DNA from: Clostridia bacterium
GTDB lineage: Bacteria > Bacillota > Clostridia > Lachnospirales > Lachnospiraceae
Assembly: GCA_003249225.1 (NCBI GenBank)
Contig: QKJQ01000001.1
Span: forward strand, 1-64,000
Length of the DNA: 64,000 nucleotides
Direction of reading: 5' to 3'
Under the pieces are notes generated by a model. That model did no database searches. It worked only from the letters and a program-made list of their open reading frames with translations, and was not told the origin of the DNA. Positions 17,694 to 27,444 of this stretch are shown here, in pieces. The translations under genes and the position numbers were made by a program. Position 1 is the stretch's first letter. Each line of letters begins with the position of its first letter.

Positions 17694-18623
17694 TCACTCC
17701 TTTGATTCATAATAGACCCAGCGTCCTGAAGACTTAAACAGTATCGCTGTTACACTTGCAACAATAACAAGCAGAACCCAGGCCATGGCACAGGCATAGC
17801 CCATATCATAGTTGGTAAATGCTTTCTGATAAAGGTAAAAAGCATAGAACAAGGTACTGTTTAAGGGTTTACCGCCGGTAATAATATAGCTTTGTGTGAA
17901 TGCCATAAATCCATTGATGGTCTGCATAACGAGATTAAAAAAGATGGTAGGCGTCAGCAATGGCAGCGTAATCTTAAAAAAACTCTGTATTTTTCCGGCT
18001 CCATCAACAATGGCTGCTTCATACAGTGTTCGTGGAATCTGTTTTAACCCAGCTAAAAAAATCAGCATGGAGGATCCAAACTGCCATACGGATAACAAAA
18101 TCAATACCCAGATAGCTGTATTTTTATTGCCCAGCCAGGACTGCTCACACGGAATTCCCACCGACATTAACAGAGCATTGATTACACCGTCACTTGAAAA
18201 GATCTGCTTCCACATTACCGCTACAGCAACACTGCCGCCTATGATGGACGGAAGATAATATACCGCTCTGTAAATAGCTGATAGTTTTGACGGGCGAACC
18301 AGAATCATTGCCACAACGAGTGCCATAAGAAGCCGCAGCGGTGTAGAGACTACCGCATAAAAAAACGTGACCTCAAGGGATTTAATAAATTTGCTGTCAG
18401 CAGTAAACATCTTTATAAAGTTATCAAGTCCAATAAAGGATGGCTTTGATAAAATATCGTAATCCGTAAATGCCAGCAGAAAGGAGGCAATGATCGGAAT
18501 GATTGTGAAGATCATAAAGCCGATGATAAATGGTGCAATAAAGACATACCCCGCTGCCTGTTCGTGACAGAGAACCGCTCTGATTCCACCAGACGGCTTT
18601 CTCTGCTGTCTTACTTTCTTCAT
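17694..18623 (-). CDS. Carbohydrate ABC transporter permease, MalF type
   Basis: The product is 309 residues from the ATG at 18623, which has GAGGAGG eight bases upstream; the longer frame to 18686 begins inside a terminator hairpin. It has six membrane segments, a conserved EAA loop (TLYEAAIVDGAGKIQSFFKITLP) and the AYVFIAPFIIGF-like start of CUT1 permeases. It would pair with the MalG-type protein immediately downstream and with the binding protein upstream. The hairpin before it probably lowers permease expression relative to the binding protein. Confidence 0.9.
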   Translation of the reverse strand: MKKVRQQRKPSGGIRAVLCHEQAAGYVFIAPFIIGFMIFTIIPIIASFLLAFTDYDILSKPSFIGLDNFIKMFTADSKFIKSLEVTFFYAVVSTPLRLLMALVVAMILVRPSKLSAIYRAVYYLPSIIGGSVAVAVMWKQIFSSDGVINALLMSVGIPCEQSWLGNKNTAIWVLILLSVWQFGSSMLIFLAGLKQIPRTLYEAAIVDGAGKIQSFFKITLPLLTPTIFFNLVMQTINGFMAFTQSYIITGGKPLNSTLFYAFYLYQKAFTNYDMGYACAMAWVLLVIVASVTAILFKSSGRWVYYESKE

Positions 18624-18639
18624 ATATTTCCTCCTCTTT

Positions 18640-18675
18640 AAAAACATTGGATTCCGTAATCTCCGGAATCCAATG
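18640..18675 (-). terminator. Intercistronic attenuator between binding protein and permeases
   Basis: The perfect 12-base arms CATTGGATTCCG (18645-18656) and CGGAATCCAATG (18664-18675) have a 7-base loop. On the minus strand TTTTTAAAG follows, running into the permease ribosome site. This is a partial terminator of the kind that keeps binding protein more abundant than permeases. Confidence 0.85.
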
Positions 18676-18701
18676 CTCTCTATCACTATTTTCTTCTTAG
18701 T

Positions 18702-20084
18702 TTATTGTCCATTTTCACCCATTAGGATATCATTGCCTTCTGTAAAGACCTGTTCAGCGGCATCCTCCGGTGTAATCAGACCATATCTTACCTGTTCTGT
18801 AAGATCGTTCAGCAGTGTCCCGATTTCGCTGCTGCCGGATGGAGTCGGAGGATCCATTGGTGTTGCAACTTCATTGATCTTATCAATAAAGTCAAATACC
18901 TCCTGCTCCTGCGGTGTCAGACGATCGCTGAAAGAAGCAAGGACTGCTGAATCAACCGGAACACCTCTCTCACCATTCAGAATTTTGTTTGCATCGACAG
19001 AAGTTACAAAAAAGTTAATAAAATCTGCAACGACCTCGGGATATTCTGTGGTCGCACTTGCTGTCAGGAACTGACTTGATTTCAGATACTGTACCTGCTG
19101 CACATCATCCTCTTTGCATGGGAACATGCTCATTCCAAGATCTCTGCCTGCCGTATTGCTGATGGTTGTATATTGATTTGAGTTCGTAAAAGAATTCCAT
19201 GTCGTCTGATCGATCAGCGGCATAGTCTCTACAATATTCGGGTCCTTTTCAACCAAGACTTCAGGACTCACATGCCATCCTTCATCCATAGCCTGTTTTA
19301 CCATAGTAAAGTAGTCCAGAAAAATACTGTCATCCTCACTGCCAAAAGAGGTTCCATCGGCAGAATACATCGTAAGCCCTTCTCCACGGTACATCATTCC
19401 AATAAGTCCGGAATCAAAATAGGTCTGCACTCCTGTTTTTTCAAAAATTGTTTTTGATATAGCAAAGAATTCCTGGTACGTCATCTGTTCCGGAATCGTT
19501 ACGCCTGCCGCCTGAATCGTCTCTTTATCGTAGAGAAGAACCGGTGTATTCAACCCGATACACATAGCATACAGATCCTCATTAAAGGACCCGCTCGCCA
19601 GAACTGCTCCAGATATTCTTGATGTATCAATAACACCACTTTCAATGTATGGCTGAAGGTTCAGCATAAGATTCTTATCGTAATAAGTACTCAGCTGACC
19701 GTAATCCTGCTGAATAATATCCGGCATTGATCCGGTTGCCGCCTGTGTTGCTAATTTGTCAAAATAACCGCTCCAGTCCGATGGTTCTGTTTCAAATGTT
19801 ACATTCGGATGCAGCTGTGTATAAAGGTCCAGTACCTGAATCGTAAGATCATTTCTCGTCTGGTTCCCCCACCAGGACATACGAAGCGTTATCTGCTCAT
19901 CGGAAGCATCGGAAGCATTTCCGGCTGTATCAGCTGCCGCAGTCGGTGTTGTCGCTGAATCCGATGCCACAGTTGATGTCGGTGTGACTTCCTTCCCAGA
20001 ATTACTCGTGCCCGCATTCCCGCACCCAGTAATGCAACTGACCAGCAACAGAGCTGTCAGCAGTAACGATATCTTTCTTTTCAT
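18702..20084 (-). CDS. Extracellular sugar-binding lipoprotein
   Basis: The 460-residue protein starts behind AAGGAGG. Residues 1-21 are a lipoprotein signal with lipobox ITGC, followed by a Ser/Thr/Ala linker to about residue 62. The rest is a family 1 solute-binding protein: LRMSWWGNQTRNDLTIQVLD at the first lobe, then ATGSMPDIIQQDY and YLKSSQFLTASATTEYPEVVADFINFF near the hinge. It would deliver a carbohydrate to the two permeases encoded next. The divergent sensor kinase, AraC regulator and pectinesterase-like gene suggest a plant-polysaccharide fragment such as a pectic oligomer, but that is inference from context. Confidence 0.92.
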   Translation of the reverse strand: MKRKISLLLTALLLVSCITGCGNAGTSNSGKEVTPTSTVASDSATTPTAAADTAGNASDASDEQITLRMSWWGNQTRNDLTIQVLDLYTQLHPNVTFETEPSDWSGYFDKLATQAATGSMPDIIQQDYGQLSTYYDKNLMLNLQPYIESGVIDTSRISGAVLASGSFNEDLYAMCIGLNTPVLLYDKETIQAAGVTIPEQMTYQEFFAISKTIFEKTGVQTYFDSGLIGMMYRGEGLTMYSADGTSFGSEDDSIFLDYFTMVKQAMDEGWHVSPEVLVEKDPNIVETMPLIDQTTWNSFTNSNQYTTISNTAGRDLGMSMFPCKEDDVQQVQYLKSSQFLTASATTEYPEVVADFINFFVTSVDANKILNGERGVPVDSAVLASFSDRLTPQEQEVFDFIDKINEVATPMDPPTPSGSSEIGTLLNDLTEQVRYGLITPEDAAEQVFTEGNDILMGENGQ

Positions 20085-20127
20085 AACATAATCCTCCTTC
20101 TATTTGCCTGTCCTCAGGCATGTGCCC

Positions 20128-20157
20128 ATTATAATCGTCTGGTCCGTTTCTTGTAAA
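20128..20157 (-). promoter_or_regulatory. Promoter of the first sugar ABC operon
   Basis: On the minus strand TTTACA (20152-20157) is followed after 18 bases by a perfect TATAAT (20128-20133), 44 bases before the binding-protein start. Confidence 0.7.
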
Positions 20158-20209
20158 TTTCAAAAACCTACCATCTAAGTTGTAAAACTGACCTTTCCCA
20201 AAGTAGGTA

Positions 20210-20238
20210 TTGTTATTTATTTTGACTGTTACTATAAT
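20210..20238 (+). promoter_or_regulatory. Promoter of the kinase-regulator-pectinesterase operon
   Basis: TTGTTA (20210-20215), 17 bases, then a perfect TATAAT (20233-20238) lies 44 bases before the kinase start. The divergent binding-protein promoter is 53 bases away. Confidence 0.7.
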
Positions 20239-20281
20239 GAAGTACGTAACAAAATCATAGCCGAGATGTAAAGGGATACCA

Positions 20282-22081
20282 ATGAAGCTTCAAGGACGCA
20301 GCAGGAACTGGGTTACAAATCTTTCACTTTATAAAAAAATATCCTACAGCAGTTTTGTTATTGTAGGTCTTCTGACTATTTTTTCCCTGTCAATGTATAT
20401 GAATACGACCAGGGTCTTCAGTAACCTTTTGTACAAGGAATCAGCAAATTCATTATCTTTTATCGCAAAAAATATTACCGCTCAGCTCCAGGTCATTGAC
20501 CAGTCAACCGAACTCCTTGTTGTAACGCAAAATCTTCAGTCGAACTTATCAAAAAACTATACCTCCCTCTCCTCCTTTGAACAGAATCATCTGAAAAAGA
20601 CCGTTGAGGATCAGCTATATACTTATTTTTATTCCAATAAATTCATAGACTCTATAACGATGATAACAGAGAACTATACCATTTGCACTGGTAATTCCGT
20701 TTTACAGGAAAACCAGGAGTACCAAAATGAAATGATTCTCGCAGCCCGAGCCAACCGTGGAAAAGAGGTCTGGTATCCCAGCTATGAAAAAGACGGAACG
20801 ATACTTTTGGTGCGTTCTGTCTTAAAAGTCGAGAATCTTGATCTTAGCGAGCTTGGTACCCTGATTGTCCGGATCAATTTTGATGATATTCTGACTCTTG
20901 CGATGAACAGCTATGATTATCTGTCAAGCGATTGTCCTTTGCTCATCTATACCGATACTACTATATTTCATGATGCTTCCTCAAACACTTCAGATCTGTC
21001 TGCGCTGTCTGCTTCCCTTAACCAGCCTTATTCGATACTTCATATCGATGGTGCCGAAACCTTCTGTGTTACAAGAAAAATGAAAGATCCTGACTGGATC
21101 TATACCTTACTGGTTCCTTACAATACGATATTTCAGACCATTAATACCAGTCTTCTAACCTTTGTGGTACTTCTTGCTCTGCTGGCCTTTATAATACAAT
21201 TCATTTCGGATCTGATGATCCGCAAAGTCACACTGCATTTTCATAACCTGAGCCGAAAGATGGAAGTTTTGCGGCACGGGGATACGGATGCTGTCGACGT
21301 TCATTATGACTACTCGACCCGACAGGATGAAATTGGTCTTCTTCATCAGAATTTTGACAGTATGCTTCATGATTTCAAACACCTGACTCTGGATAACTAT
21401 GCCAAACAGCTTTTAATCAAGGACACACAGTTAAAGGCCCTTCGTCAGCAGATTAATCCTCATTTTCTATACAATACACTGGATTCTATAAACTGGCGGG
21501 CAAAAGCCCTTCGCGATAACGATACCTCCGTCATGGTAGAATCTCTGGGGAAGCTCCTTCGTTACGCATTAAATGAGCAGGGAGATCTAGTCACTCTCCA
21601 GGAAGAGCTCCTGATTGCGGAACATTATATAAACATACAGAAAATCCGTTTTGGTGATCGTTTGAACTACATATGTGAGACCTGTGAACCGTTTCACTCC
21701 TCTCTTGTTCCCAAAATGAGCATCCAGCCGCTTTTGGAAAATGCCATAAAGTACGGTGTGGAGCATCTTGTGGTTCCCGGATGCATCCATCTTCAGATAA
21801 AAGGCAGCCTCGAAGAGCTGACCATTCTGGTCACCAACGATGGATCAGAAATTCCAACCAATATACTGGAGCTGCTTCAAACCGGCGCCTATCATACTGC
21901 CGGCTTTGGTATCGGCCTGCAGAATATCGATTCCAGAATTAAGCTCTTGTTTGGCGAGAAATACGGTCTTACCTTTCATTCAAAAAATGAAGTAACCACG
22001 GTAACCATGAATCTTCCCAATCAAACGGAACCCGAGAGAAAGAACGAATTGGTAACAGAAAAGGAGATTTTCCCATGTTAA
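20282..22081 (+). CDS. YesM-type membrane sensor histidine kinase
   Basis: The 599-residue kinase begins behind AAAGGG. A first membrane helix (about residues 20-42) and a second (about 287-312) flank a 245-residue extracellular sensor, probably of the dCACHE class. A HAMP-like linker follows. The His_kinase domain contains INPHFLYNTLDS with phospho-accepting His394, and the ATP-binding domain has LLENAIKYGVEH and GFGIGLQNIDSRI. Kinases of this type sit beside CUT1 sugar transporters and sense extracellular sugar, often with the binding protein. Its last 7 bases overlap the regulator gene, showing tight coupling. Confidence 0.93.
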   Translation: MKLQGRSRNWVTNLSLYKKISYSSFVIVGLLTIFSLSMYMNTTRVFSNLLYKESANSLSFIAKNITAQLQVIDQSTELLVVTQNLQSNLSKNYTSLSSFEQNHLKKTVEDQLYTYFYSNKFIDSITMITENYTICTGNSVLQENQEYQNEMILAARANRGKEVWYPSYEKDGTILLVRSVLKVENLDLSELGTLIVRINFDDILTLAMNSYDYLSSDCPLLIYTDTTIFHDASSNTSDLSALSASLNQPYSILHIDGAETFCVTRKMKDPDWIYTLLVPYNTIFQTINTSLLTFVVLLALLAFIIQFISDLMIRKVTLHFHNLSRKMEVLRHGDTDAVDVHYDYSTRQDEIGLLHQNFDSMLHDFKHLTLDNYAKQLLIKDTQLKALRQQINPHFLYNTLDSINWRAKALRDNDTSVMVESLGKLLRYALNEQGDLVTLQEELLIAEHYINIQKIRFGDRLNYICETCEPFHSSLVPKMSIQPLLENAIKYGVEHLVVPGCIHLQIKGSLEELTILVTNDGSEIPTNILELLQTGAYHTAGFGIGLQNIDSRIKLLFGEKYGLTFHSKNEVTTVTMNLPNQTEPERKNELVTEKEIFPC

Positions 22082-23595
22082 CTTTAATTATTGCCGACGA
22101 CGAAAAAATCATCCGTGATTCGATCAGCTCTCTGGTTGACTGGGAATCTCTAGGTATTCAACTGATCGGTGTCTGTCAGGATGGATTTGAAGCCTATAAT
22201 ATGATACTTGATGAAAATCCTGACATTGCAATCACTGATATCATGATGCCAGGTCTGAATGGAATTGAGCTGGTAAAACAATCCCGGGCCATGGGAGCAG
22301 AGACGGAGTTCATCTTTCTCTCCGGTTACCAGGAATTCGAATTTGCGAAGCAGGCCATGAAGCTCGAGGTAAGGGATTATCTGTTAAAGCCCTGCAGTGA
22401 AAATGAGATTCTATCGGTACTTTCGCGCGTAAAGGCACTTGTTCTTGAGCGTAAAGCCATGACACTGATTAATACCGAAAATGAATCACTTCGTACTTCA
22501 ATGCTCTCCTTGGCTGTAAAACAGACCATCATTGAATGTCTGGCTTCCCAGTCGGACGAATCCATGCTGCTTTCCGATATGTTCGGCAAAGAAGAGGCTT
22601 ACACCCTGATTCATGTACATTATCTTGAAAAAAAATATATTCCTGAGTTTTTAAAGAAAGCGGATCATCTGCTGCTGGATCATGCGAAGGTCTTCATGTA
22701 CTATGTCAGAAATACTTTAATCCTGATACTTCCCGTCCTGACGGAGGATTCCTGCACCCTGCTTTGTCACCATCTTGGTATGGTAACCTATACCGGACAG
22801 GCCGTAGCACTATCTTGTACGCACCAGACTTTTTTCACAATGAAATCGTTACTTGCTTTTCTACTTCCACGTATCCGGCGTTTTGACAAAATTTATATTG
22901 TTGAAGAGAACGGAAATGCAGAAGAAATATGTAATTATACCTTGCTGTTTGGCAGTATGGAACATTTACTTACGACCCTGAACAAGGACTTTGCTGCTTT
23001 TCAAAAGGAGTTGCTTCGCTCTCTGCGGGAATTCAAAGATCCTGAACTTGCAAGGATCTACAGTTTTCGATTGTTCCATTCGCTTCAGGTCTTTCTGAGC
23101 AAGTCATCCCCTTCCCTGCCTTTTTCTTTTTCCGCTTATTTACAAAGTCTTTTAAAGCTGCAGTCCGTGGAGGAAATAACACAGTTTACCTCCGACGCCA
23201 TCATTACCATATGTCTTAGCTATACCACTGCAGAAAACACGTATCGAAGCTTTATACAAAGGACCATTGATATCGCTACAGAGCATATGAGTGATCCCAA
23301 CCTCTCCCTGAAGCTGATTGCAGAAGACTATCTGTTCATGAATGTTGATTATGTAAGCCGTGAATTTTGCAAGGACACCGGAGAAAAATTCTCATCTTTT
23401 CTGACCAGAATTCGTATGGAAAAGGCAAAGGAGATTCTGGCCACCTCCTCACAGGAAAAAATCTATGCTATCTCTGAACAGGTCGGTTGCTGCAATCCTC
23501 AGTATTTCAGTCAGGTGTTTAAAAAATACACCGGTTTGTCACCGAGTACTTATATAGAATCACTCAAAGGAGATCTTCAACTATGGAATGCATAA
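22075..23595 (+). CDS. YesN-type AraC-family response regulator
   Basis: The 506-residue protein has an N-terminal receiver domain (residues 1-120) with the acidic pocket in DDEK, phospho-acceptor Asp55 in ITDIMMPG, and Lys in YLLKPC. A 270-residue middle region with no clear family follows. The C-terminal 100 residues are an AraC double helix-turn-helix (LKLIAEDYLFMNVDYVSREF, then AISEQVGCCNPQYFSQVFKK). It overlaps the kinase gene by 7 bases and the pectinesterase-like gene by 13. It probably activates the divergent sugar ABC operon, and perhaps its own operon, when phosphorylated. Confidence 0.93.
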   Translation: MLTLIIADDEKIIRDSISSLVDWESLGIQLIGVCQDGFEAYNMILDENPDIAITDIMMPGLNGIELVKQSRAMGAETEFIFLSGYQEFEFAKQAMKLEVRDYLLKPCSENEILSVLSRVKALVLERKAMTLINTENESLRTSMLSLAVKQTIIECLASQSDESMLLSDMFGKEEAYTLIHVHYLEKKYIPEFLKKADHLLLDHAKVFMYYVRNTLILILPVLTEDSCTLLCHHLGMVTYTGQAVALSCTHQTFFTMKSLLAFLLPRIRRFDKIYIVEENGNAEEICNYTLLFGSMEHLLTTLNKDFAAFQKELLRSLREFKDPELARIYSFRLFHSLQVFLSKSSPSLPFSFSAYLQSLLKLQSVEEITQFTSDAIITICLSYTTAENTYRSFIQRTIDIATEHMSDPNLSLKLIAEDYLFMNVDYVSREFCKDTGEKFSSFLTRIRMEKAKEILATSSQEKIYAISEQVGCCNPQYFSQVFKKYTGLSPSTYIESLKGDLQLWNA

Positions 23596-25925
23596 CCAAA
23601 AACAAAAGAACGCTCACCCTTGGTAAAAACAGCCTTTATGTCAATCCCGCCCTGACCGCTTCTAATCCTGAGCATTTTACCTATCGCAGTCTTCATGAAG
23701 CCGCTGCCATGATAGTTCCCGGCACTAAGAACTGTCCCTCCGTCATTTATCTTGAGCCGGATGTCTACGCAATGAATGGAACGAAGACCTCCTGCGGGCT
23801 GACCATACAAGGTGACTGGATCAGTCTGATTGGTCTGAGTGAGAATCCTCAGGATACAATTCTGGCGGATAACCGTGGACACATGGTAAATTCCTACCCA
23901 TCCGACGGCTTTCACTCCTCACCCGCCCAGACCCTGATGGTGGAAGGAAATGGCTTCCATTGTGAGAACCTTACCATCGGTAATTACTGTAATCTTGATC
24001 TGGTCTACCCTCTCGACCCGAAAAAAAACATGCCACGTTACTCGGATACCATAACACAGGCCTATGCGATCGGCGGCTATGGGTATGATCAATGGAGCTT
24101 TGAAAACTGTCATATCATTGGTATGCTCGATACCATTTCAACAAGACTTGAACGAGCCTACTACCATAACTGTGTCATTAAAGGAACCAAAGATTTTATC
24201 GGTGGTGCTGAAAGCATTGTTTTTCATGAATGTACCATAAAAATACAGGATACCTGTCCCATGTACATGTCTGGTACTGTTGCTGCGCTTTATAAGAGCT
24301 GTTCCTTTGAGGTAACACTGGAAGACTTTGATACGCTGTATCTTACCAAATTCGGAGGAATGTTGATTCTGGATCATTGTTCCTTTTTAGGGAATATGAA
24401 ACACATTGAATGGGCGCTTGAACCGGAAGATGATATGAGATGCTATGTTAACGAAGTAGTATGTTTTGATAACCCGGCAATTATCGGTGCATCAAAACCT
24501 CAAAATACGGTTACTATGACCAAGGAAATGGAAGACTCCCTAAGCATCTACAACCTGTTGTCCGGATCCGATGAATGGAATCCATCCGGTTCTGACATTC
24601 TTCCCGCGAGACCGATCCGTATAGAATTAAAAAATCCAGCAGGAACTTCAGGCTCTGAACCTTTTTCTCTTTCTTATCAGGAAGAAAGCGTTATTTTATG
24701 CCGTGTTGTGCCATTTATGCCTTTGGAAAGAATGAAGCTTTCTGTTATCGGTCCCATCTGTTGTTCCGTCTCTGGAAACGAGCTTCATCTTCGCAATGAG
24801 AATAAGGACACAAAGAGTCTGTCCGCCAATGTTTGCCTGTCTGCTTATGGCGTTCTCGGCTGCTATAGTCTGACCGCACACGCAAAAAAAACACCGCAGC
24901 CGGTGCTTTTCGCTGAACCTTCTATAATATTAGAGCAGGGAAAGGCAATTCTTTCTTATGCCTTTGATTGTAAGGACTCTGTGGATGAATCGGATATAAC
25001 CTGGTTTCGCATTGAAGGCGACAGGGAGGTTCCCGTTGCTGTAAGCCGAACAAAGCCATGCAGAGATTATCATCTGCTTCCAGGTGATATAGGTTGCCAG
25101 TTGAAAGCAGTTCTGTACCCAAAATATCAAAACAGCGAGGCATCTGATTTTGTAACCATTCTGTCTCCGTTCATTTCATCAGAAAATGTAAACACAAAGG
25201 AAATAACCGTAAATGACTTCTCCACTTTTTCACTTGAAACCAATTTCCGTAGTGGCTGCTTTCAAATCGATACCTGCCATCCATCGTACGAAGGGGTTGA
25301 AACCGAACATGTAGCCGCATGGGAAGCAGGAAATCCTTCCGAGGCGTTTGTCTATGGACGAGGACGTGATGGCGCTAGGTCAAGCTACGGACTGCTTACC
25401 TCTGCTCGTGGCTGCTGTCTCCGTTATTGGAATCTGCCCGATCGTGTACCTGCAAAAGCCATGAAATTATCGGTCGTTCTATGTCCTGAGAAAGATACCG
25501 GAGAGGGCTTTGGAAGTGCGAACGGACAATTTATTGAGCTTAAGCTAAACTATGATCCTATTACTAAGACAGGCCTTGGACTACGGATCGAGAGACTCCC
25601 TGTGAATGCCGTCAGCTGTTGCTTTTCTTTGCGCATTTATAAAAAGGGAATCTCCTCCCTGCTAGCTCCACCCGTTTTTTCCTCTGCCTACCTGACGCCC
25701 TGCACGGTTGTACTTTATGCCGATGCCAGTCATATAACAGCAGATATAACGAGTGAGGCGCAGCAGATGGAGCGTGCGAAAGTTTATGGTCTCTTACACA
25801 ATGTACATCTTGAGGCTCCTGTTCCGGCTTTTCCTTACCGAGATGTTGAAATCCACCATACAGGAACAGTTCCAACCGGAAATCGTACACTGATTGAACA
25901 GCTTTGTATCTCCTATCTTACATGA
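23583..25925 (+). CDS. Large pectinesterase-like (CE8-related) protein without signal peptide
   Basis: This 780-residue protein starts at 23583 behind AAAGGAG and overlaps the regulator by 13 bases. Residues about 15-290 form a right-handed beta-helix of the pectin methylesterase family: TQAYAIGGYGYDQWSFENCH (Gln159), GMLDTISTR (Asp183) and the hallmark GTKDFIGG (Asp204). Two usual active-site features differ: Leu182 stands where the second Gln is normally found, and LYLTKFGG (252-259) lacks the usual Arg-Pro-Trp. Residues 300-780 are beta-rich domains I do not recognise. With no signal peptide it would act in the cytoplasm on imported oligomers, unless exported by another route. Esterase activity is uncertain. 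Confidence 0.75.
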   Translation: MECITKNKRTLTLGKNSLYVNPALTASNPEHFTYRSLHEAAAMIVPGTKNCPSVIYLEPDVYAMNGTKTSCGLTIQGDWISLIGLSENPQDTILADNRGHMVNSYPSDGFHSSPAQTLMVEGNGFHCENLTIGNYCNLDLVYPLDPKKNMPRYSDTITQAYAIGGYGYDQWSFENCHIIGMLDTISTRLERAYYHNCVIKGTKDFIGGAESIVFHECTIKIQDTCPMYMSGTVAALYKSCSFEVTLEDFDTLYLTKFGGMLILDHCSFLGNMKHIEWALEPEDDMRCYVNEVVCFDNPAIIGASKPQNTVTMTKEMEDSLSIYNLLSGSDEWNPSGSDILPARPIRIELKNPAGTSGSEPFSLSYQEESVILCRVVPFMPLERMKLSVIGPICCSVSGNELHLRNENKDTKSLSANVCLSAYGVLGCYSLTAHAKKTPQPVLFAEPSIILEQGKAILSYAFDCKDSVDESDITWFRIEGDREVPVAVSRTKPCRDYHLLPGDIGCQLKAVLYPKYQNSEASDFVTILSPFISSENVNTKEITVNDFSTFSLETNFRSGCFQIDTCHPSYEGVETEHVAAWEAGNPSEAFVYGRGRDGARSSYGLLTSARGCCLRYWNLPDRVPAKAMKLSVVLCPEKDTGEGFGSANGQFIELKLNYDPITKTGLGLRIERLPVNAVSCCFSLRIYKKGISSLLAPPVFSSAYLTPCTVVLYADASHITADITSEAQQMERAKVYGLLHNVHLEAPVPAFPYRDVEIHHTGTVPTGNRTLIEQLCISYLT

Positions 25926-25938
25926 CCTTTCTTTTGAC

Positions 25939-26454
25939 CTATTCCTGTACCAGTGCCTCTGTGATCTCTACGACATAGAGGCAGTGCAGGTCAAAGTCAG
26001 GATAGAACTGGTCCATCAGACTGTCATCCAGAAATCCTCCCGGAACAAGTTCCTGAATGAACATTTTCTTGCATTTCAAAACCAGTTTCGCTTCCTCAAA
26101 ATACGGAACTTCATCTTTGTTCGTAAGCTTCAGTCTGGAATTGATCAGCTTATCTTCTGTTCTTCCGGATACGGTTCCAAAGAAAGAAAGGTCTTCTGCG
26201 TATTTCTTATGATCAAAGAAAGAAATCGAGAAGGATTCCGATGCGTCGATCAGCTCTTTTGTATACCGGCTGTTACGTATGACAACAAATGCCACATTTT
26301 TATTCCAAAGTACGCCAAGACCTCCCCACGAAGCGGTCATAGCGTTCATCTTATCTCCATCCTTTGCTGTAATCAGCATCCAGTCATTCCCGATCAACTG
26401 GAATGGATTCATATCCATCATTCTGATGTTTTCTGCTTTTTTAAACTGACTCAT
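25939..26454 (-). CDS. Flavin reductase-like FMN-binding protein
   Basis: The start is the ATG at 26454, with AAGGAG seven bases upstream, giving 171 residues; the TTG six bases earlier is too close to the ribosome site. The sequence fits the split-barrel flavin reductase family (NTAB/DIM6): WMLITAKDGDKMNAMTASWGGLGVLWNKNVAFVVIRN and SFSISFFDHKKYAEDLSFFGTVSGR are the typical FMN-contact strands, read here as two separate motifs of the barrel. It is cytoplasmic. It ends 13 bases from the convergent pectinesterase-like gene, and no partner oxygenase is nearby, so the physiological electron acceptor is unknown. Confidence 0.87.
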   Translation of the reverse strand: MSQFKKAENIRMMDMNPFQLIGNDWMLITAKDGDKMNAMTASWGGLGVLWNKNVAFVVIRNSRYTKELIDASESFSISFFDHKKYAEDLSFFGTVSGRTEDKLINSRLKLTNKDEVPYFEEAKLVLKCKKMFIQELVPGGFLDDSLMDQFYPDFDLHCLYVVEITEALVQE

Positions 26455-26637
26455 ATGCAATCTCCTTCCTGTATCATGATGCTATCATGTACTGTCCTTT
26501 TCAGGTTTTGTTACTATCTTCATTCTATCAGCTCAGCACTCCATCAAAAAGAAGAACAAAGAGAGTCTCCTCACTGATATCATTTTATTTGATATATAAA
26601 TTATAACAGGGAAATCAAATAGCGCAACCGTTTATTT

Positions 26638-27216
26638 TCACCACATTTTTGTTATTTCTTTTTGAAAACCATTTGTCGTAATGCTGATCAGCAGATTAAT
26701 CAGCTCTTCGATCGGCATATCTTTCCCATTTTTATACCACAACGTTATTGTGCTGAGCACGGCGGAACTCTGGTATTCCATTAGGTAATGAAGCTTCCTT
26801 TGACTTCTGATTGTTGGAAAATGAAGGTGCTTCATCAGGACCGGTGCAATTCTTTGAAGCAGTTTGTTTCGAAATGCCGGATCCCCATGTTCACCCAGCA
26901 GTACAGTGAAGTACATGTTCTTTTCCTCATATAATGAAAGGATGTCCTGCAGTGCTGCTTCCTTGCCATTCCTCTTTTTCATATTCTCAAATATGATCTG
27001 TTCAAATTCCTCTGCCGTAACGACAGATTCTTCAATCTGTTCCAGAACATCATAAACATCCTTAAAATAATCGTAAAATGTAGACCGGTGATACCCAGCC
27101 GCCTCGCATATTGCAGTCACAGAGATCTTATCAATACGGTTCTTTTCGTACAACTTCCAGAACGCTTCCATAAGATTCCTCTTTGCTGCATTTTCTGCAT
27201 CCTTCTTCACCTTCAA
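26638..27216 (-). CDS. TetR-family regulator divergent from an ABC exporter
   Basis: The product is 192 residues if translation starts at the TTG at 27216, seven bases after GCAGG; a GTG two codons later is the alternative. The helix-turn-helix is DKISVTAICEAAGYHRSTFY followed by DYFKDVYDVLEQIE (residues about 29-62). The C-terminal part resembles the TetR_C_7 group. Divergent from the two-gene ABC exporter starting at 27445, it is probably that exporter's repressor. A palindrome over the exporter promoter is a likely binding site. Confidence 0.85.
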   Translation of the reverse strand: MKVKKDAENAAKRNLMEAFWKLYEKNRIDKISVTAICEAAGYHRSTFYDYFKDVYDVLEQIEESVVTAEEFEQIIFENMKKRNGKEAALQDILSLYEEKNMYFTVLLGEHGDPAFRNKLLQRIAPVLMKHLHFPTIRSQRKLHYLMEYQSSAVLSTITLWYKNGKDMPIEELINLLISITTNGFQKEITKMW

Positions 27217-27360
27217 ATTCGTACCTGCTTTCTTATTACGAGATTGTGTATGATTGACTTGTCTTTTACTATTTTCTTCTGATTATATTTCATTTCGCGC
27301 TTTCAGGCAAATGAATGCTCAAATTTTACGTAAGCGCAAAGAACTTTCTTATAACCTAAA

Positions 27361-27415
27361 AACCGACACTTCCACCGAAATCGTCGGTTGAGTAATGCAG
27401 TAAGAATAGTATAAT
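27361..27415 (+). promoter_or_regulatory. ABC exporter promoter with overlapping palindromic operator
   Basis: The promoter is TTGAGT (27388-27393), 16 bases, TATAAT (27410-27415), 30 bases before the exporter start. AACCGAC (27361-27367) and GTCGGTT (27383-27389) form a perfect inverted repeat whose right arm overlaps the -35. Repression by the divergent TetR protein is the simple reading. Confidence 0.75.
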
Positions 27416-27444
27416 GGCAGTAATAAATGTAAAGGAGCCCTCCT

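Noticed and set aside
25894-26577. A 227-codon plus-strand frame
   Set aside because: It lies antisense to the flavin reductase, whose motifs and ribosome site are clear; the plus-strand frame has neither.
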